From Peptococcaceae bacterium (GTDB lineage: Bacteria > Bacillota > Desulfitobacteriia > Desulfitobacteriales > Syntrophobotulaceae), in contig DUML01000099.1 of NCBI GenBank assembly GCA_012839895.1, forward strand, positions 1 through 61,784: 61,784 nucleotides of DNA, in the 5' to 3' direction. A model generated the notes under the pieces. That model was given only the letters and a program-made list of their open reading frames with translations, was not told the origin of the DNA and made no database searches. The translations under genes were made by a program, and so were the position numbers. Positions 8,625-17,239 of this stretch are shown here, piece by piece; the stretch's first letter is position 1, and the number at the start of each line of letters is the position of its first letter.

Positions 8625-9677
8625 CTAAAATTTCAGATATTCAGGCAAACTGGCAAGAACATTTTGGGGTTCATTCTCGTGCAAAACTGCTTTAGAAATA
8701 ATATAATCGGTAGCCTTCTCCATTAAAATAGACTGCCGCAGCCGATCCAAGGCTCCAGGCATGCTTTCGAGTTTTTTTCGTTGTGTTTCGTAATCAAAGC
8801 TTAAATCCATAAACAGACCCGGCTGTTTGGCCAAAGCTTCTTTAATATCCTCTTCTGTTACTTCAGCCGCAATATCCTCAGCAACCGCGCAGAGCAGCAA
8901 GTTCTTTTTTACCCTCGCCTCAGCCTGAGGACGCAATTCTTCTTGGACATCCCGCAGACTACGCCCGGTAGATTTTAGGTAGCTTTGCATATTCTGACGA
9001 CCAATTTGTTTTTGAATTTGTTCAAATTCAATCATAATCTGCTGCTCGATTACCTCTTCCGCTAAGGTTAGTGGATTGGTAGCAAGGAGTTGTTCAATCA
9101 CCGCTTCTTTCTTATTGTTATTCGTCTTATCTTCAGCCATGGAAATTAGAGATTTGCGGATCTCTTCAATTAGCTCGTCCAGGGAAGAAAAGGGCATGTT
9201 CGCCAGGAGCTTGGCATCGTCATTTTCGGCATGGTGTTGTTTGCGCAGACCGTCCAGCTGCTGGGCTATATCCTCTTCAGTAACAATAACCGGAGTATAG
9301 GTCGCTTCTAAACCTTCGTACTGCTTAAGCTCAATCTCAGGTTCAACTCTAACTTGAACTTCAACGAGGCACGGTTTCCCCACTTCTGTCGCTTGCGGCA
9401 TAATTTTTGGGAAGGTTAGAGGTTGAATCCCAAGTTCTTTAAGAGCACTGGTATAGTAAGTCGGCAAAATTTTTTCCAGTGCTTTATAAGCTATTCCTTC
9501 TAACCCGGGATATTGCTTCAGTACAGCTTCGTTGCTTAAAGGAAAGACATTTTTCTGTTCTTTCCCGTCGGTAGCTTTCCGGTATTCTTCCAGCAATGCT
9601 TTTTTAAAAGTTTCAGCTTCGATTTCAATAAGGAATGTTACTTCGTCTTGGTCTTTTTTTAAGATTTTAGCAGGCAT
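8625..9677 (-). CDS. Trigger-factor-like chaperone lacking the PPIase domain
   Basis: The 350-residue protein follows trigger factor at both ends. Residues 1-145 resemble the N-terminal domain with its linker (KPCLVEVQVRVEPEIELKQYEGL). Residues about 150-350 resemble the helical chaperone domain (SLDELIEEIRKSL, EEVIEQQIMIEFEQIQKQI). The FKBP-type PPIase domain of about 90 residues that normally separates these is absent and the reading frame is continuous. The GFRKGKxP ribosome-docking signature is also missing; the equivalent stretch reads QKNVFPLSNEAVLKQYPG. The gene leads the GntR-C1 region, so it could be a dedicated chaperone for a cofactor enzyme, as proposed for trigger-factor-like proteins of dehalogenating relatives. 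That role is inference. Confidence 0.75.
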   Translation of the reverse strand: MPAKILKKDQDEVTFLIEIEAETFKKALLEEYRKATDGKEQKNVFPLSNEAVLKQYPGLEGIAYKALEKILPTYYTSALKELGIQPLTFPKIMPQATEVGKPCLVEVQVRVEPEIELKQYEGLEATYTPVIVTEEDIAQQLDGLRKQHHAENDDAKLLANMPFSSLDELIEEIRKSLISMAEDKTNNNKKEAVIEQLLATNPLTLAEEVIEQQIMIEFEQIQKQIGRQNMQSYLKSTGRSLRDVQEELRPQAEARVKKNLLLCAVAEDIAAEVTEEDIKEALAKQPGLFMDLSFDYETQRKKLESMPGALDRLRQSILMEKATDYIISKAVLHENEPQNVLASLPEYLKF

Positions 9678-9745
9678 GTTTCTCCTCCTATATTTGTAGT
9701 CTTTTTACCCTTCCTGGTCATAATGCATTTCTGTAAGCGTCACTA

Positions 9746-9780
9746 TTAATAGTACAATCTATCCACTAATAGTACAATCT
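9746..9780. repeat. Direct repeat TAATAGTACAATCT x2
   Basis: TAATAGTACAATCT appears at 9747-9760 and again at 9767-9780, a 20-bp period or about two helical turns. It lies about 70-100 bases upstream of the trigger-factor-like gene. A second direct repeat, AATATATTAATTATTCC-like, follows at about 9797-9830. Both lie in an AT-rich promoter region and could bind a regulator. No known motif is recognised. Confidence 0.4.
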
Positions 9781-9880
9781 CTTAGCAGTATTCTATAATA
9801 TATTAATTATTCCAATATATTAATTATTTCCCCTAATTTTTGTTTTACTAAATATTTTAGAAAACCGAAAAACTCAGAAC

Positions 9881-10168
9881 TTAATAATCGAAATTCCCTT
9901 CTTTATTGCCCTGCCGGCTTAGGATTAGCTTCCCTTTCCCCGCAAGGATCAGCATCTTAGCGAAATGTTCATCCAGCTTGCGGGCGATCTGCCAAAAGAG
10001 TACTCCTCCGATTAAAGCGGCTTCAAGAAATTTGAAGCATGTCTTCTCACTGATCTTAAGGCTCGCACAAAACTCACTCATATCCTGAGTTTCCTTGCAA
10101 TTTTGCAAAGCACTCAAAATCATCTGGTAAGTCCGAATTTCTTTGGCCAACCTGCTCAAAGACAACAC
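9881..10168 (-). CDS. Small unknown protein downstream of a VWA protein
   Basis: This is a 95-residue frame from GTG 10168, 29 bases after the stop of the VWA gene and in the same direction, so the two are probably co-transcribed. It is helical, with heptad-like spacing in the first half and a central segment FKFLEAALIGGVLFWQIARKL that may be amphipathic or membrane-associated. The region around CASLKISEKTCFKFLEAALI could be a degenerate helix-turn-helix. I recognise no family. The start is uncertain because no clear ribosome site precedes it. Confidence 0.45.
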   Translation of the reverse strand: MLSLSRLAKEIRTYQMILSALQNCKETQDMSEFCASLKISEKTCFKFLEAALIGGVLFWQIARKLDEHFAKMLILAGKGKLILSRQGNKEGNFDY

Positions 10169-10197
10169 CGCCTTCTTACCGTTTCTGCCCGGTTTTT

Positions 10198-11448
10198 TTA
10201 CCGTTTCCGTCTGGTATTATAATTCGACTGTTTCATACTCTTCCTGAGGTTGGAAGTATAGGATTCTTTCGCCATAAGTTGGTAATTCAACTCCAGTTCA
10301 CTAATTTCCTTCAATACTTCCGGATCTTTTGTAAGACTGTATATACCGTTTAACTTCTCCTTCTGGCTTTCCAAAAGATCCCTGGCCCCCTGGAAATCCC
10401 CGCTGTCTGCTCTGCTGATAGCTTCTTCTTTAATCTGGGCGGTTTCGAAGATCTCTACCTCCTGAATGACTTTAAGGTCAAGAGTGGACTCCAGCAAACT
10501 TTCCTCATCACTGACCTCAATATTCATGTTAATTTCAAAATCTACAGAAGCCAAACCATCCAAGACATCATCATATTTAAACCTAACAGTCCCCAAGTTT
10601 TGCTTACCTATCGACCCTCCTTTGACACCCAATTCTACCAGGACGGTCTTGGTTTCCCCGCTGTAAATATCCGGCAGACTGATTTTAACTTCATCTCCCC
10701 ACTGTGGTTCATAACCCAGTATTCTCAGCACCTCTACCCCCTGGGCAGGCCGGATACCAAGCTCCAGATTCTGACCTGTGATACTGAGTAGCCCCTGCAG
10801 TTCTTGGCGGAAGATTTCGGGCAGGTTATCAGGACTGGCGATGTAATAGAAACTTCCTTTTCCCGCTTCAGCGATATCCACCAGCAAGTCTTCCTGGAAA
10901 TCATCCCCTACTCCCAGGGTAGATACAGAGACATTGTTCTCAGCCAATCCTTTAACCTTCGCTACGATCTTCTCCGGTTCGGTCACTCCAACATTGGCCA
11001 GGCCGTCTGTGAGCAGAAGGACTCTTTTGACTTGTTCTTTCCTATAATTATCTCTGACTAACCCTGCCCCTTTGAAAAGCCCCCCGCTTAAGTTGGTGGA
11101 TCCACCTGGACGGATTGATTTGACCATCAGTGCCATCTGATCCTTATGCACAGCCTTCTGAGGAGAAACCAACGTATTAACTTCGTCGTCAAAGGTAACT
11201 ATGGAGACAGTATCCTCACTGTCTAAATGGTTAAGGGCAAAGACAACCGCCTTCTTGGTAAAAGAAAGCTTGTCACCGCTCATAGAACCGGACCTGTCGA
11301 GTACAAAGCTCAGATTGAGAGGCATCCTGCTCTGCTCCAGTTTTACCTTTGGCTGGACGATCTGCAGCATCAGGTAGACCTTCTGAAGAATATCCGGTTT
11401 TAAATATTTATGGCTGAGAAAGAGATTAAGCTTAACCTTTTCGTTCAT
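10198..11448 (-). CDS. von Willebrand factor A domain protein
   Basis: The protein has 416 residues from ATG 11448, which has an excellent GGAGGTG site; an in-frame start 24 bases upstream has none. Residues about 40-210 are a VWA domain with a complete metal-ion-dependent adhesion site: DRSGSMSG, the Thr in GGSTNL and the Asp in LLTDGLANVG. A beta-rich middle (GDEVKISLPDIYSGETKTVLVELGV) and a helical C-terminal part with acidic segments follow. There is no signal peptide, so it should be cytoplasmic, like YfbK-type VWA proteins. Its ribosome site lies inside the frame of a truncated phosphatase, so it may use that older promoter. Partner and function are unknown. Confidence 0.85.
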   Translation of the reverse strand: MNEKVKLNLFLSHKYLKPDILQKVYLMLQIVQPKVKLEQSRMPLNLSFVLDRSGSMSGDKLSFTKKAVVFALNHLDSEDTVSIVTFDDEVNTLVSPQKAVHKDQMALMVKSIRPGGSTNLSGGLFKGAGLVRDNYRKEQVKRVLLLTDGLANVGVTEPEKIVAKVKGLAENNVSVSTLGVGDDFQEDLLVDIAEAGKGSFYYIASPDNLPEIFRQELQGLLSITGQNLELGIRPAQGVEVLRILGYEPQWGDEVKISLPDIYSGETKTVLVELGVKGGSIGKQNLGTVRFKYDDVLDGLASVDFEINMNIEVSDEESLLESTLDLKVIQEVEIFETAQIKEEAISRADSGDFQGARDLLESQKEKLNGIYSLTKDPEVLKEISELELNYQLMAKESYTSNLRKSMKQSNYNTRRKR

Positions 11449-11539
11449 AGAAAACACCTCCGTTAAAATCAAAACTTTTACTTTTTAAGTTGATTGTACT
11501 GAAGGTTAGTGACAGGTGAGTGACAGTCCGAATAATCTC

Positions 11540-11650
11540 CAAGTAGATTAACTGATCCAGCAGCGGATTATATGCCGCTTTTTTTAATAAGGCTATAAAT
11601 TCGCTATAGCAGCCATGGATATCCGAAATGGCTAATAATCTTTTTTTCAT
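11540..11650 (-). pseudogene. N-terminal stub of a PP2A/ApaH-type serine/threonine phosphatase
   Basis: ATG 11650 has a strong GGAGGT site and is followed by KKRLLAISDIHGCYSEFIALL and DQLIYL, the start of calcineurin-like protein phosphatases (D-x-H motif). The next expected element, GDYVDRG, is replaced by unrelated sequence. The frame runs out at 11432 inside the VWA gene, for a total of 72 residues. Only about the first 37 residues are homologous. This is a deletion remnant whose translation signals survive. Confidence 0.7.
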
Positions 11651-11831
11651 CTTAATGACCTCCTATCTCAATTTTTCTTTGTCAATATTGTAGAATACAT
11701 TGCCATTAGGAGGCTAAGAGGCAAATTTCCCGGGGAAAGTAACTTTCCCAAAGCCCTGGAGGCCTTACAGTAATAGCAGTTATTTGAGCACCTTCTTACC
11801 ATTCAAAGCAAATTTCGTCCATAACGTCTAT

Positions 11832-12512
11832 TTAAGCTTCGCTATCATTTTGTTTTTTATCTTGTTTTTTATTTGGCTTCTTGCTTTTTCTTTTAGGAAG
11901 ATCGTCATTTCCGGAATAGGCGACCATCATATCCGGAGGCATAGTAGAAGGTGTAGTGACAATAAGCAGCTTTAATTGGGGGGAAAGCCTTAAAGCGCCG
12001 TGTTTTATATTGGAATCATAGTAGATACTGTCGCCTTCCTGGAGCAGGTATTCATTCATTCCCACAAAATAGCGCATTTCGCCTTCAATTACCAGAATAA
12101 ACTCTTCTCCCGGATGGGAGAAAAAGCTGATTTCCTCTTCAGATTTAGGCCGTTTTTTGCTGCCGTTGATATCGTCGCCTTCAATACAGTAGTAAATGCC
12201 CATGGATTTTCGTTCATTACCTTTGGTTAAGGATTCAACAATACGCTGGGGAAGAACAATTTCTTGTCGTTCATTTTTTTTGACAACGGGAGAATCGGTG
12301 CTGGGAGCGGAAAACAAAGCAGTCACCGGAACTCGGAAAGCTTCGGCAATCTTTTCTAAAGCGACTAATGAAGGGCTGACCAAACCCCGTTCGATTTTAC
12401 TCAAATGACTGATAGTCAAGCCGGTTTTTTCTGAAATTTCCTTTATACTGCAATTTTGTTTTTGACGAATTAAACGGATATTTTTACCGATTTCTATCAA
12501 GTGCGTTACCAC
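11832..12512 (-). CDS. XRE-family regulator with C-terminal cupin domain
   Basis: The 226-residue protein has a lambda-repressor-type helix-turn-helix at residues 6-65 (IGKNIRLIRQKQNCSIKEISEKTGL, SHLSKIERG, PSLVALEKIAEAF). A cupin fold follows at about 120-200 (FFSHPGEEFILVIEGEMRYFVG, LQEGDSIYYDSNIKHGAL), and then a Lys-rich tail. This is the SutR/PuuR-like architecture that senses small molecules through the cupin. It is divergent from the Mo/W oxidoreductase operon across a 0.4-kb AT-rich region and probably controls it. The ligand is unknown. The basic tail KKPNKKQDKKQ is unusual and may add non-specific DNA binding. Confidence 0.87.
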   Translation of the reverse strand: MVTHLIEIGKNIRLIRQKQNCSIKEISEKTGLTISHLSKIERGLVSPSLVALEKIAEAFRVPVTALFSAPSTDSPVVKKNERQEIVLPQRIVESLTKGNERKSMGIYYCIEGDDINGSKKRPKSEEEISFFSHPGEEFILVIEGEMRYFVGMNEYLLQEGDSIYYDSNIKHGALRLSPQLKLLIVTTPSTMPPDMMVAYSGNDDLPKRKSKKPNKKQDKKQNDSEA

Positions 12513-12956
12513 TCCTCTATGTAGGCATTTGCTGATAATTATACCTTAAAATGGTTTTAAAAAAAACGTTTATTGTTATTTATGTTTTATTATTGTTTTA
12601 TCATAGTAAAAATATTTTGACTATTCGGAAAAGGTACTTGAAATTATAAGCCAAATGTAATTAAATTAATATGTAATAATTTTACTGACAAGAAAATATA
12701 TTTATTAAGAAGAAACTATCTCGGCCCGGTTCTATCCTTATGGTACTTAGTAACGGCTTAGGAAAAGCTATGTACTATTTGGTATGAAGTATTCCGGGCT
12801 ATTCTGTTATGGACGGACATGAAATCTCAAAATCTATCAATAAAAAGAACTTTCAATAAAAAACTGATGAGGAGTGATGCGAAAAAGATCGTTCATTTAA
12901 AGAAGAGCTTCTAAAAAATGCCTGAACAAAAGGAGTTTGGAAAGGAGTGTTCAATT
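12513..12956. promoter_or_regulatory. Divergent promoter region, XRE regulator / oxidoreductase
   Basis: These 440 bases hold no convincing gene. They are AT-rich and carry repeated TTTATTGTT/TTTTATTATTG elements at about 12568-12605. Those could be operator half-sites for the XRE-cupin protein. No clear terminator or RNA structure is visible. The proposed ribosome site for the oxidoreductase (AAAGGAG) lies at the right edge. Confidence 0.4.
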
Positions 12957-15551
12957 GTGACAGCAGTGAAGGAAAAGGTCAAAGAGGATGTCTGGATTCC
13001 GACTTCCTGCAATATGTGCTTCAACAGTTGCAATATAAGGGTGCATAGAGTAGACGGAGTGGTTGTAAAAATCGAAGGAGATCCAAGGAGTCCTCTGGGC
13101 GAAGGCAGAATTTGCGGTAAAGGGAATGCGGGAATTATGCAGCTTTATGATCCCAACCGCAAAACAAAACCAATGAAAAGAACCAACCCGGAAAAAGGTA
13201 TCGGAATCGATCCCGGTTGGGTAGAAATTAGTTGGGAAGAGGCTTATAACATTCTCCAGTCGGAATTGGAAAAAGCCATAGCTAAAAAAGGGCCTAAAAA
13301 TATTTGTCATCATTGCTTCATTACTAATTTCCCCGGAACCTTTAATGCCATCGCTTTCTTCGGAATGGCTTTGGAAGCTCCAAACTTTATAATTCCCGAT
13401 ATCTGTGGGGCAGCGATTCACGGCATAGAAGGTCTCCTAACCAGTGGTTGCAACGCCGCCCCTGACTACAATTATTGTAAATATATCATCCAATTCGGCT
13501 CCCAGGCAGGTACTGCTACCCGCCACGGCTATAATATGACTGTTAAGCGTTTTGCTGATGCCCGTGTCAGAGGGACGAAACTGGTCAGCGTGGATCCCCA
13601 TATGAGCGCCGGTCCGGAAAAAGCTGATATTTGGCTGCCAATTAGGCCGGGAACCGATGCAGCTTTAGCTCTTTCTATTGCTTATGTCTTAGTACATGAA
13701 CTTAAAATATATGATCGGGAGTACCTGAAAAAGTACACAAACGCCGCCAGTTTGGTAGATGTAGAGACCGGGCGGATTTTCAGAGAAGAAGGCACAAATA
13801 AACCTTATGTTTGGGATTTAAGCGATTCTTCGGCTAAAGTCTTTGATGATCCGGGTATAGGCGAACTGGCTCTGGAAGGAGAATATGTTGTTAACGGTAA
13901 AACTTACAAAACAGGTTTTCAGATGTATGCCGAGCATATCAAAAAATATACGCCTGAAGAAGCTGAAAAGATCACTACAATACCAGCAGCAAAAATACGG
14001 CAAGTAGCCAAGGAATTCGGTGAAGCTGCCAGCATAGGAAGCACTATTGTCATTGACGGGGTGGAAATGCCCTATCGTCCGGCTTGTGCCGATTCCTTCT
14101 CCGGTATTTCCCGTCATAAACACGGTTTCTTAAGCCACTGGGCTATTCTGTCGCTCAATACCCTGATTGGTTCCGTTAATGTTCCCGGTGGGTTTATCGC
14201 TTATGCGCCCATTAGTTTAGGATTCCCGGAAACCGGACGCCCGGCCTGGAAACCAACTATATGGGAAGAAGAAAACTTACTGGAAAGCTGCGGCTTAAAC
14301 TTTACAGAAAACCTTTCCACCTATAGACATATCCGTGAGGGCATCGGAGATAAAGGAGATATGGCCCTTTTCGGCCTTCAGCCTTTAAATGAATTGGATC
14401 CCCACTTCCTTTATATCACCCAGATGAACCCTGAAAAATACGGTCGAGAAAAAATGGACTTCTTATTTGTCTATGCCGGTAATCCTATTAAAAACTGGGG
14501 CAACCATAATGAAATGGCGGAATTCTTAAAGAGTTTTGATTTTATTGCCGGGATGGACCTCTATTTGAATGATTCGTCCTATTTCTATGATTTATATCTT
14601 CCTGAAGCAAGTTATTTGGAAAGATATGACTTCCCACCTACTCTTTACAATAATCACCGGACCAATGGGGGAATCGGTGTACCTTGGTGCTGGGGGATCC
14701 GCCAGCCTGTTGTGGAGTCCAGGGATAATGCCCCGGGTGTAGGCGATTTCTTCAATGAATTGGCAAGACGGATGGGTATAACAGATAAATGGAATAAGGC
14801 CTTGAACTTTATTTGGAAAATGGAAGGCGAAAATGCCCTTAAACCGGATAAGTTCTATACCTTTCCGGAAATTCTCGATCATATTTATAAAAATTGGTTC
14901 GGTCCCAACCGAGGCCTGGAATGGTTCAAAGAAAACGGGCTGATAACCTATCCCCGGAAAGTTGAAGAAGTCTATCTCTTCCCTCAAATGCAGACCAGGA
15001 TACCTTTCTACTTTGATTTTATGCTGGAAGCCAAAGAAAAGGTGGCCAAAGAGGTCGAAAGAATGGGTATCCCTTGGGAATTGGATGATTACCAGCCGCT
15101 CCCCGATTGGAAGCCTTGCCCTGATTATGAAATTCATGATGAAGAATATGATTTGCTGCCCATCTATTACACCAATGCTGTTAATGTGGATACTTGGATG
15201 CTGCACAATGCCTGGATTAATGAAATAAATGAAAGTGAACCCTATGGCTACAATATTGAGATTAATAGCGAAACTGCCAAGGCTAAGGGTCTGAAAAGCG
15301 GAGACAAAGTAATTTTAAGGGCTGCCAATGGTTATGAAGTCAGCGGCAGGCTCATAGTAGTTGAGGGGCTGCATCCGGAATGCCTGGCAGTCGGCGGCGG
15401 CTGTTGGGATATCAAATCCGATTATATGCCCACTGCCAAAGGAAAAGGAGTCTCGGTAAATAACTTGATTGAGGCCTTTAATACCAAGCGGCTCTGCCAT
15501 GTCAGCTCTACCTTTGATCAGTGTGTCCGGGTTAAGGTTATCAAGGCTTAA
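12957..15551 (+). CDS. Molybdopterin (Mo/W) oxidoreductase catalytic subunit
   Basis: The protein has about 864 residues from GTG 12957, preceded by AAAGGAG; an ATG at 12918 would add 13 residues with a weak site. It is a DMSO-reductase-family catalytic subunit. The N-terminal [4Fe-4S] motif is CNMCFNSC..C (about C18, C21, C25 and C53, GRICGKGNAG). The bis-MGD domains include FGSQAGTATRHG and SVDPHMSAGPEKADIWLPIRPGTDAALAL, and the C-terminal cap domain includes GDKVILRAANGYEVSG. A Cys in DICGAAIHG (about 150) sits where the metal ligand is expected. There is no Tat signal, so it should face the cytoplasm. It forms an operon with four-cluster ferredoxin and NrfD subunits. The substrate is unknown; it is not a typical formate dehydrogenase. 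Confidence 0.88.
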   Translation: MTAVKEKVKEDVWIPTSCNMCFNSCNIRVHRVDGVVVKIEGDPRSPLGEGRICGKGNAGIMQLYDPNRKTKPMKRTNPEKGIGIDPGWVEISWEEAYNILQSELEKAIAKKGPKNICHHCFITNFPGTFNAIAFFGMALEAPNFIIPDICGAAIHGIEGLLTSGCNAAPDYNYCKYIIQFGSQAGTATRHGYNMTVKRFADARVRGTKLVSVDPHMSAGPEKADIWLPIRPGTDAALALSIAYVLVHELKIYDREYLKKYTNAASLVDVETGRIFREEGTNKPYVWDLSDSSAKVFDDPGIGELALEGEYVVNGKTYKTGFQMYAEHIKKYTPEEAEKITTIPAAKIRQVAKEFGEAASIGSTIVIDGVEMPYRPACADSFSGISRHKHGFLSHWAILSLNTLIGSVNVPGGFIAYAPISLGFPETGRPAWKPTIWEEENLLESCGLNFTENLSTYRHIREGIGDKGDMALFGLQPLNELDPHFLYITQMNPEKYGREKMDFLFVYAGNPIKNWGNHNEMAEFLKSFDFIAGMDLYLNDSSYFYDLYLPEASYLERYDFPPTLYNNHRTNGGIGVPWCWGIRQPVVESRDNAPGVGDFFNELARRMGITDKWNKALNFIWKMEGENALKPDKFYTFPEILDHIYKNWFGPNRGLEWFKENGLITYPRKVEEVYLFPQMQTRIPFYFDFMLEAKEKVAKEVERMGIPWELDDYQPLPDWKPCPDYEIHDEEYDLLPIYYTNAVNVDTWMLHNAWINEINESEPYGYNIEINSETAKAKGLKSGDKVILRAANGYEVSGRLIVVEGLHPECLAVGGGCWDIKSDYMPTAKGKGVSVNNLIEAFNTKRLCHVSSTFDQCVRVKVIKA

Positions 15552-15563
15552 GGGGGGAGAAAG

Positions 15564-16154
15564 ATGAGTTATTGTATGGTTATAGATTTAAAAAGATGTG
15601 TGGGCTGTCATGCTTGTTCCGCGGCTTGCAAAGCGGAAAACGGTACACCGCCGGGAAATACCAGATCTAAGGTAATGAAAAAAGAGATCGGCAAGTATCC
15701 GGAGGTGCGCAGGATCAGTATTCCCATGCTTTGCATGCAGTGTGAAGATCCGGCTTGTGTGGCAGTCTGTCCTTCAGGCGCTACCGTAAAGAGAGAAGAT
15801 GGCATTGTCAGCATTGATAAAGAAAAATGCATTGGCTGCCGCGCTTGCATTATTGCCTGCCCTTATGGGGCGCGCTATTTCCGGGGAAACGATTTGGGGT
15901 ATTTTGGAAAAGATCTTACTCCTTTTGAAGAAATAAAATACCGGAACCAACCCAAAGGTGTTGTGGACAAATGTGATTTTTGTTTGGAAAACCGTTTAGC
16001 CCAAGGGTTAGAGCCGGCCTGTGTCCAGACCTGTGTAACCAAAGCCAGGTATTTCGGCCAAAAAGAAGAACTGACCGAACTGATTGTCAGCAGAAAAGGC
16101 TATCAGCTGCGCCCTGAATTAGGGACCAATCCTTCGGTGTATTATTTGCCTTAG
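15564..16154 (+). CDS. Four-cluster ferredoxin subunit (DmsB/PsrB-like)
   Basis: The 196-residue electron-transfer subunit starts 12 bases after the catalytic gene, with GGGGGGAG upstream. Four Cys groups can be read in order: CVGCHACSAACKAEN (about 13), CMQCEDPACVAVCPSGA (about 57), CIGCRACIIACPYGA (about 91), and CDFCLENR with EPACVQTC (about 135-155). This is the arrangement for four [4Fe-4S] clusters. It should carry electrons between the Mo/W subunit and the NrfD membrane subunit on the cytoplasmic side. All cluster ligands appear intact. Confidence 0.92.
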   Translation: MSYCMVIDLKRCVGCHACSAACKAENGTPPGNTRSKVMKKEIGKYPEVRRISIPMLCMQCEDPACVAVCPSGATVKREDGIVSIDKEKCIGCRACIIACPYGARYFRGNDLGYFGKDLTPFEEIKYRNQPKGVVDKCDFCLENRLAQGLEPACVQTCVTKARYFGQKEELTELIVSRKGYQLRPELGTNPSVYYLP

Positions 16155-16194
16155 CAGCAAAAATAAAAATACTTCAAAAGGGGGAAGAAAGCAG

Positions 16195-17040
16195 ATGAAT
16201 GATCAATATAGCCTGTATATAGATTATCGTCCTCAAAAAGAATGGAGCAAAGCGCCTATGATGCTGGAAATGTCTTTTGGGGCCATTGGCGGAGGACTCT
16301 TTCTGGTTTCCGCTTTGCTGGGACTAAATACGGGGATAATTTTAGGTTTTCTTTTGTTGGTTGTAGGCAAAGGTGTCTTCCTCTTAGCCGACTTAGGTAA
16401 GCCCGAACGTTTCCTAAAGGTTCTGGCCAAGCCCTTTAAATCTTGGATTAGTTTCGGTGCTTGGGTTTTTCTGCTCTTTATCCTGTTTGGTTTCTTTTAC
16501 TGCTTGCCACTGCTAACCGGTTCAGGTCCCGGTTCCGGATTCTTGAAAATTTTCACTATAATTTTGGCTTTAATTCTTATCACCTACGACGGTTTTTTCC
16601 TTGCGGCTTCTAAAGGTATTGAGGCCTGGAATTCGGGACTTTTGCCAATACTCTACGGAATAAGCGGTTTAACGGCAGGAACGGGAATAGGCATGGCCAT
16701 GGCAGCCAATGAACAGGCTCAGTTATTGCAACAGATTAACGCCGTTCTTCTTATTGTGCTGGCCTTTCTGGTTTTTTCCTATGTAAATTTCCTGCGCAAG
16801 TCCACCCTGGGAGCCAGAGAAGCGGCAAAATTACTGTTAGAGGATTTAAAAGGTCCTTTTTGGGGAGGCTTAGTTGGAGCCGGTATCCTTCTGCCCCTCT
16901 TATTGGTAGGATTAGCGGCATTAGGTTTAACGGCCGGTTCATCCGCCCTGATGCTTTTAGCTGCAGCTTTAGAAATATGCGGCGTATTCTTTCTCAGGTT
17001 TGTGATTCTTAGGGCAGGGGTTTATTCTCCGGTTATTTAG
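16195..17040 (+). CDS. NrfD/PsrC-like membrane subunit
   Basis: The 281-residue integral membrane protein has about eight hydrophobic helices and a soluble N-terminus of about 20 residues. The segment FLLADLGKPERFLKVLAKP (about 65-80) is typical of the NrfD/PsrC family, which exchanges electrons with menaquinone without heme. It follows the ferredoxin gene by 40 bases with GGGGGAAG upstream and ends the A/B/C operon. The complex should link the cytoplasmic Mo/W site to the quinone pool. Direction of electron flow is unknown. Confidence 0.88.
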   Translation: MNDQYSLYIDYRPQKEWSKAPMMLEMSFGAIGGGLFLVSALLGLNTGIILGFLLLVVGKGVFLLADLGKPERFLKVLAKPFKSWISFGAWVFLLFILFGFFYCLPLLTGSGPGSGFLKIFTIILALILITYDGFFLAASKGIEAWNSGLLPILYGISGLTAGTGIGMAMAANEQAQLLQQINAVLLIVLAFLVFSYVNFLRKSTLGAREAAKLLLEDLKGPFWGGLVGAGILLPLLLVGLAALGLTAGSSALMLLAAALEICGVFFLRFVILRAGVYSPVI

Positions 17041-17068
17041 CGGAGTATAATGTTCCAGTAGACTGTAA

Positions 17069-17095
17069 AAGGGCTGTTGTTTTACAACAGCCCTT
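17069..17095 (+). terminator. Hairpin after the oxidoreductase operon
   Basis: AAGGGCTGTTG and CAACAGCCCTT form a perfect 11-bp stem with a 5-base loop, 28 bases after the NrfD stop. No T-run follows, so it may be an mRNA-end stabiliser or an imperfect terminator that lets some transcript reach fdhD. Confidence 0.6.
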
Positions 17096-17239
17096 CCACT
17101 TCACCCTTCCACTTCAAAGTCTGGCAGAGGATTCTTATTCCCAGGCTACGAATTTCTCCACTAAATCTAATATTCTCCGCACTTTTATGATTGCTTTGTA
17201 AGGATATTTACCGTCCTTCTTGAATCGAACTCAAGAAAC

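Noticed and set aside
8625-9677. Trigger factor broken by a frameshift
   Set aside because: The reading frame is continuous from start to stop and the missing domain is cut cleanly, so it is a domain-loss form and not a damaged gene.
14592-15206. 204-residue frame antisense to the Mo/W catalytic subunit
   Set aside because: It is a shadow of a strongly conserved gene on the other strand, without similarity or ribosome site.
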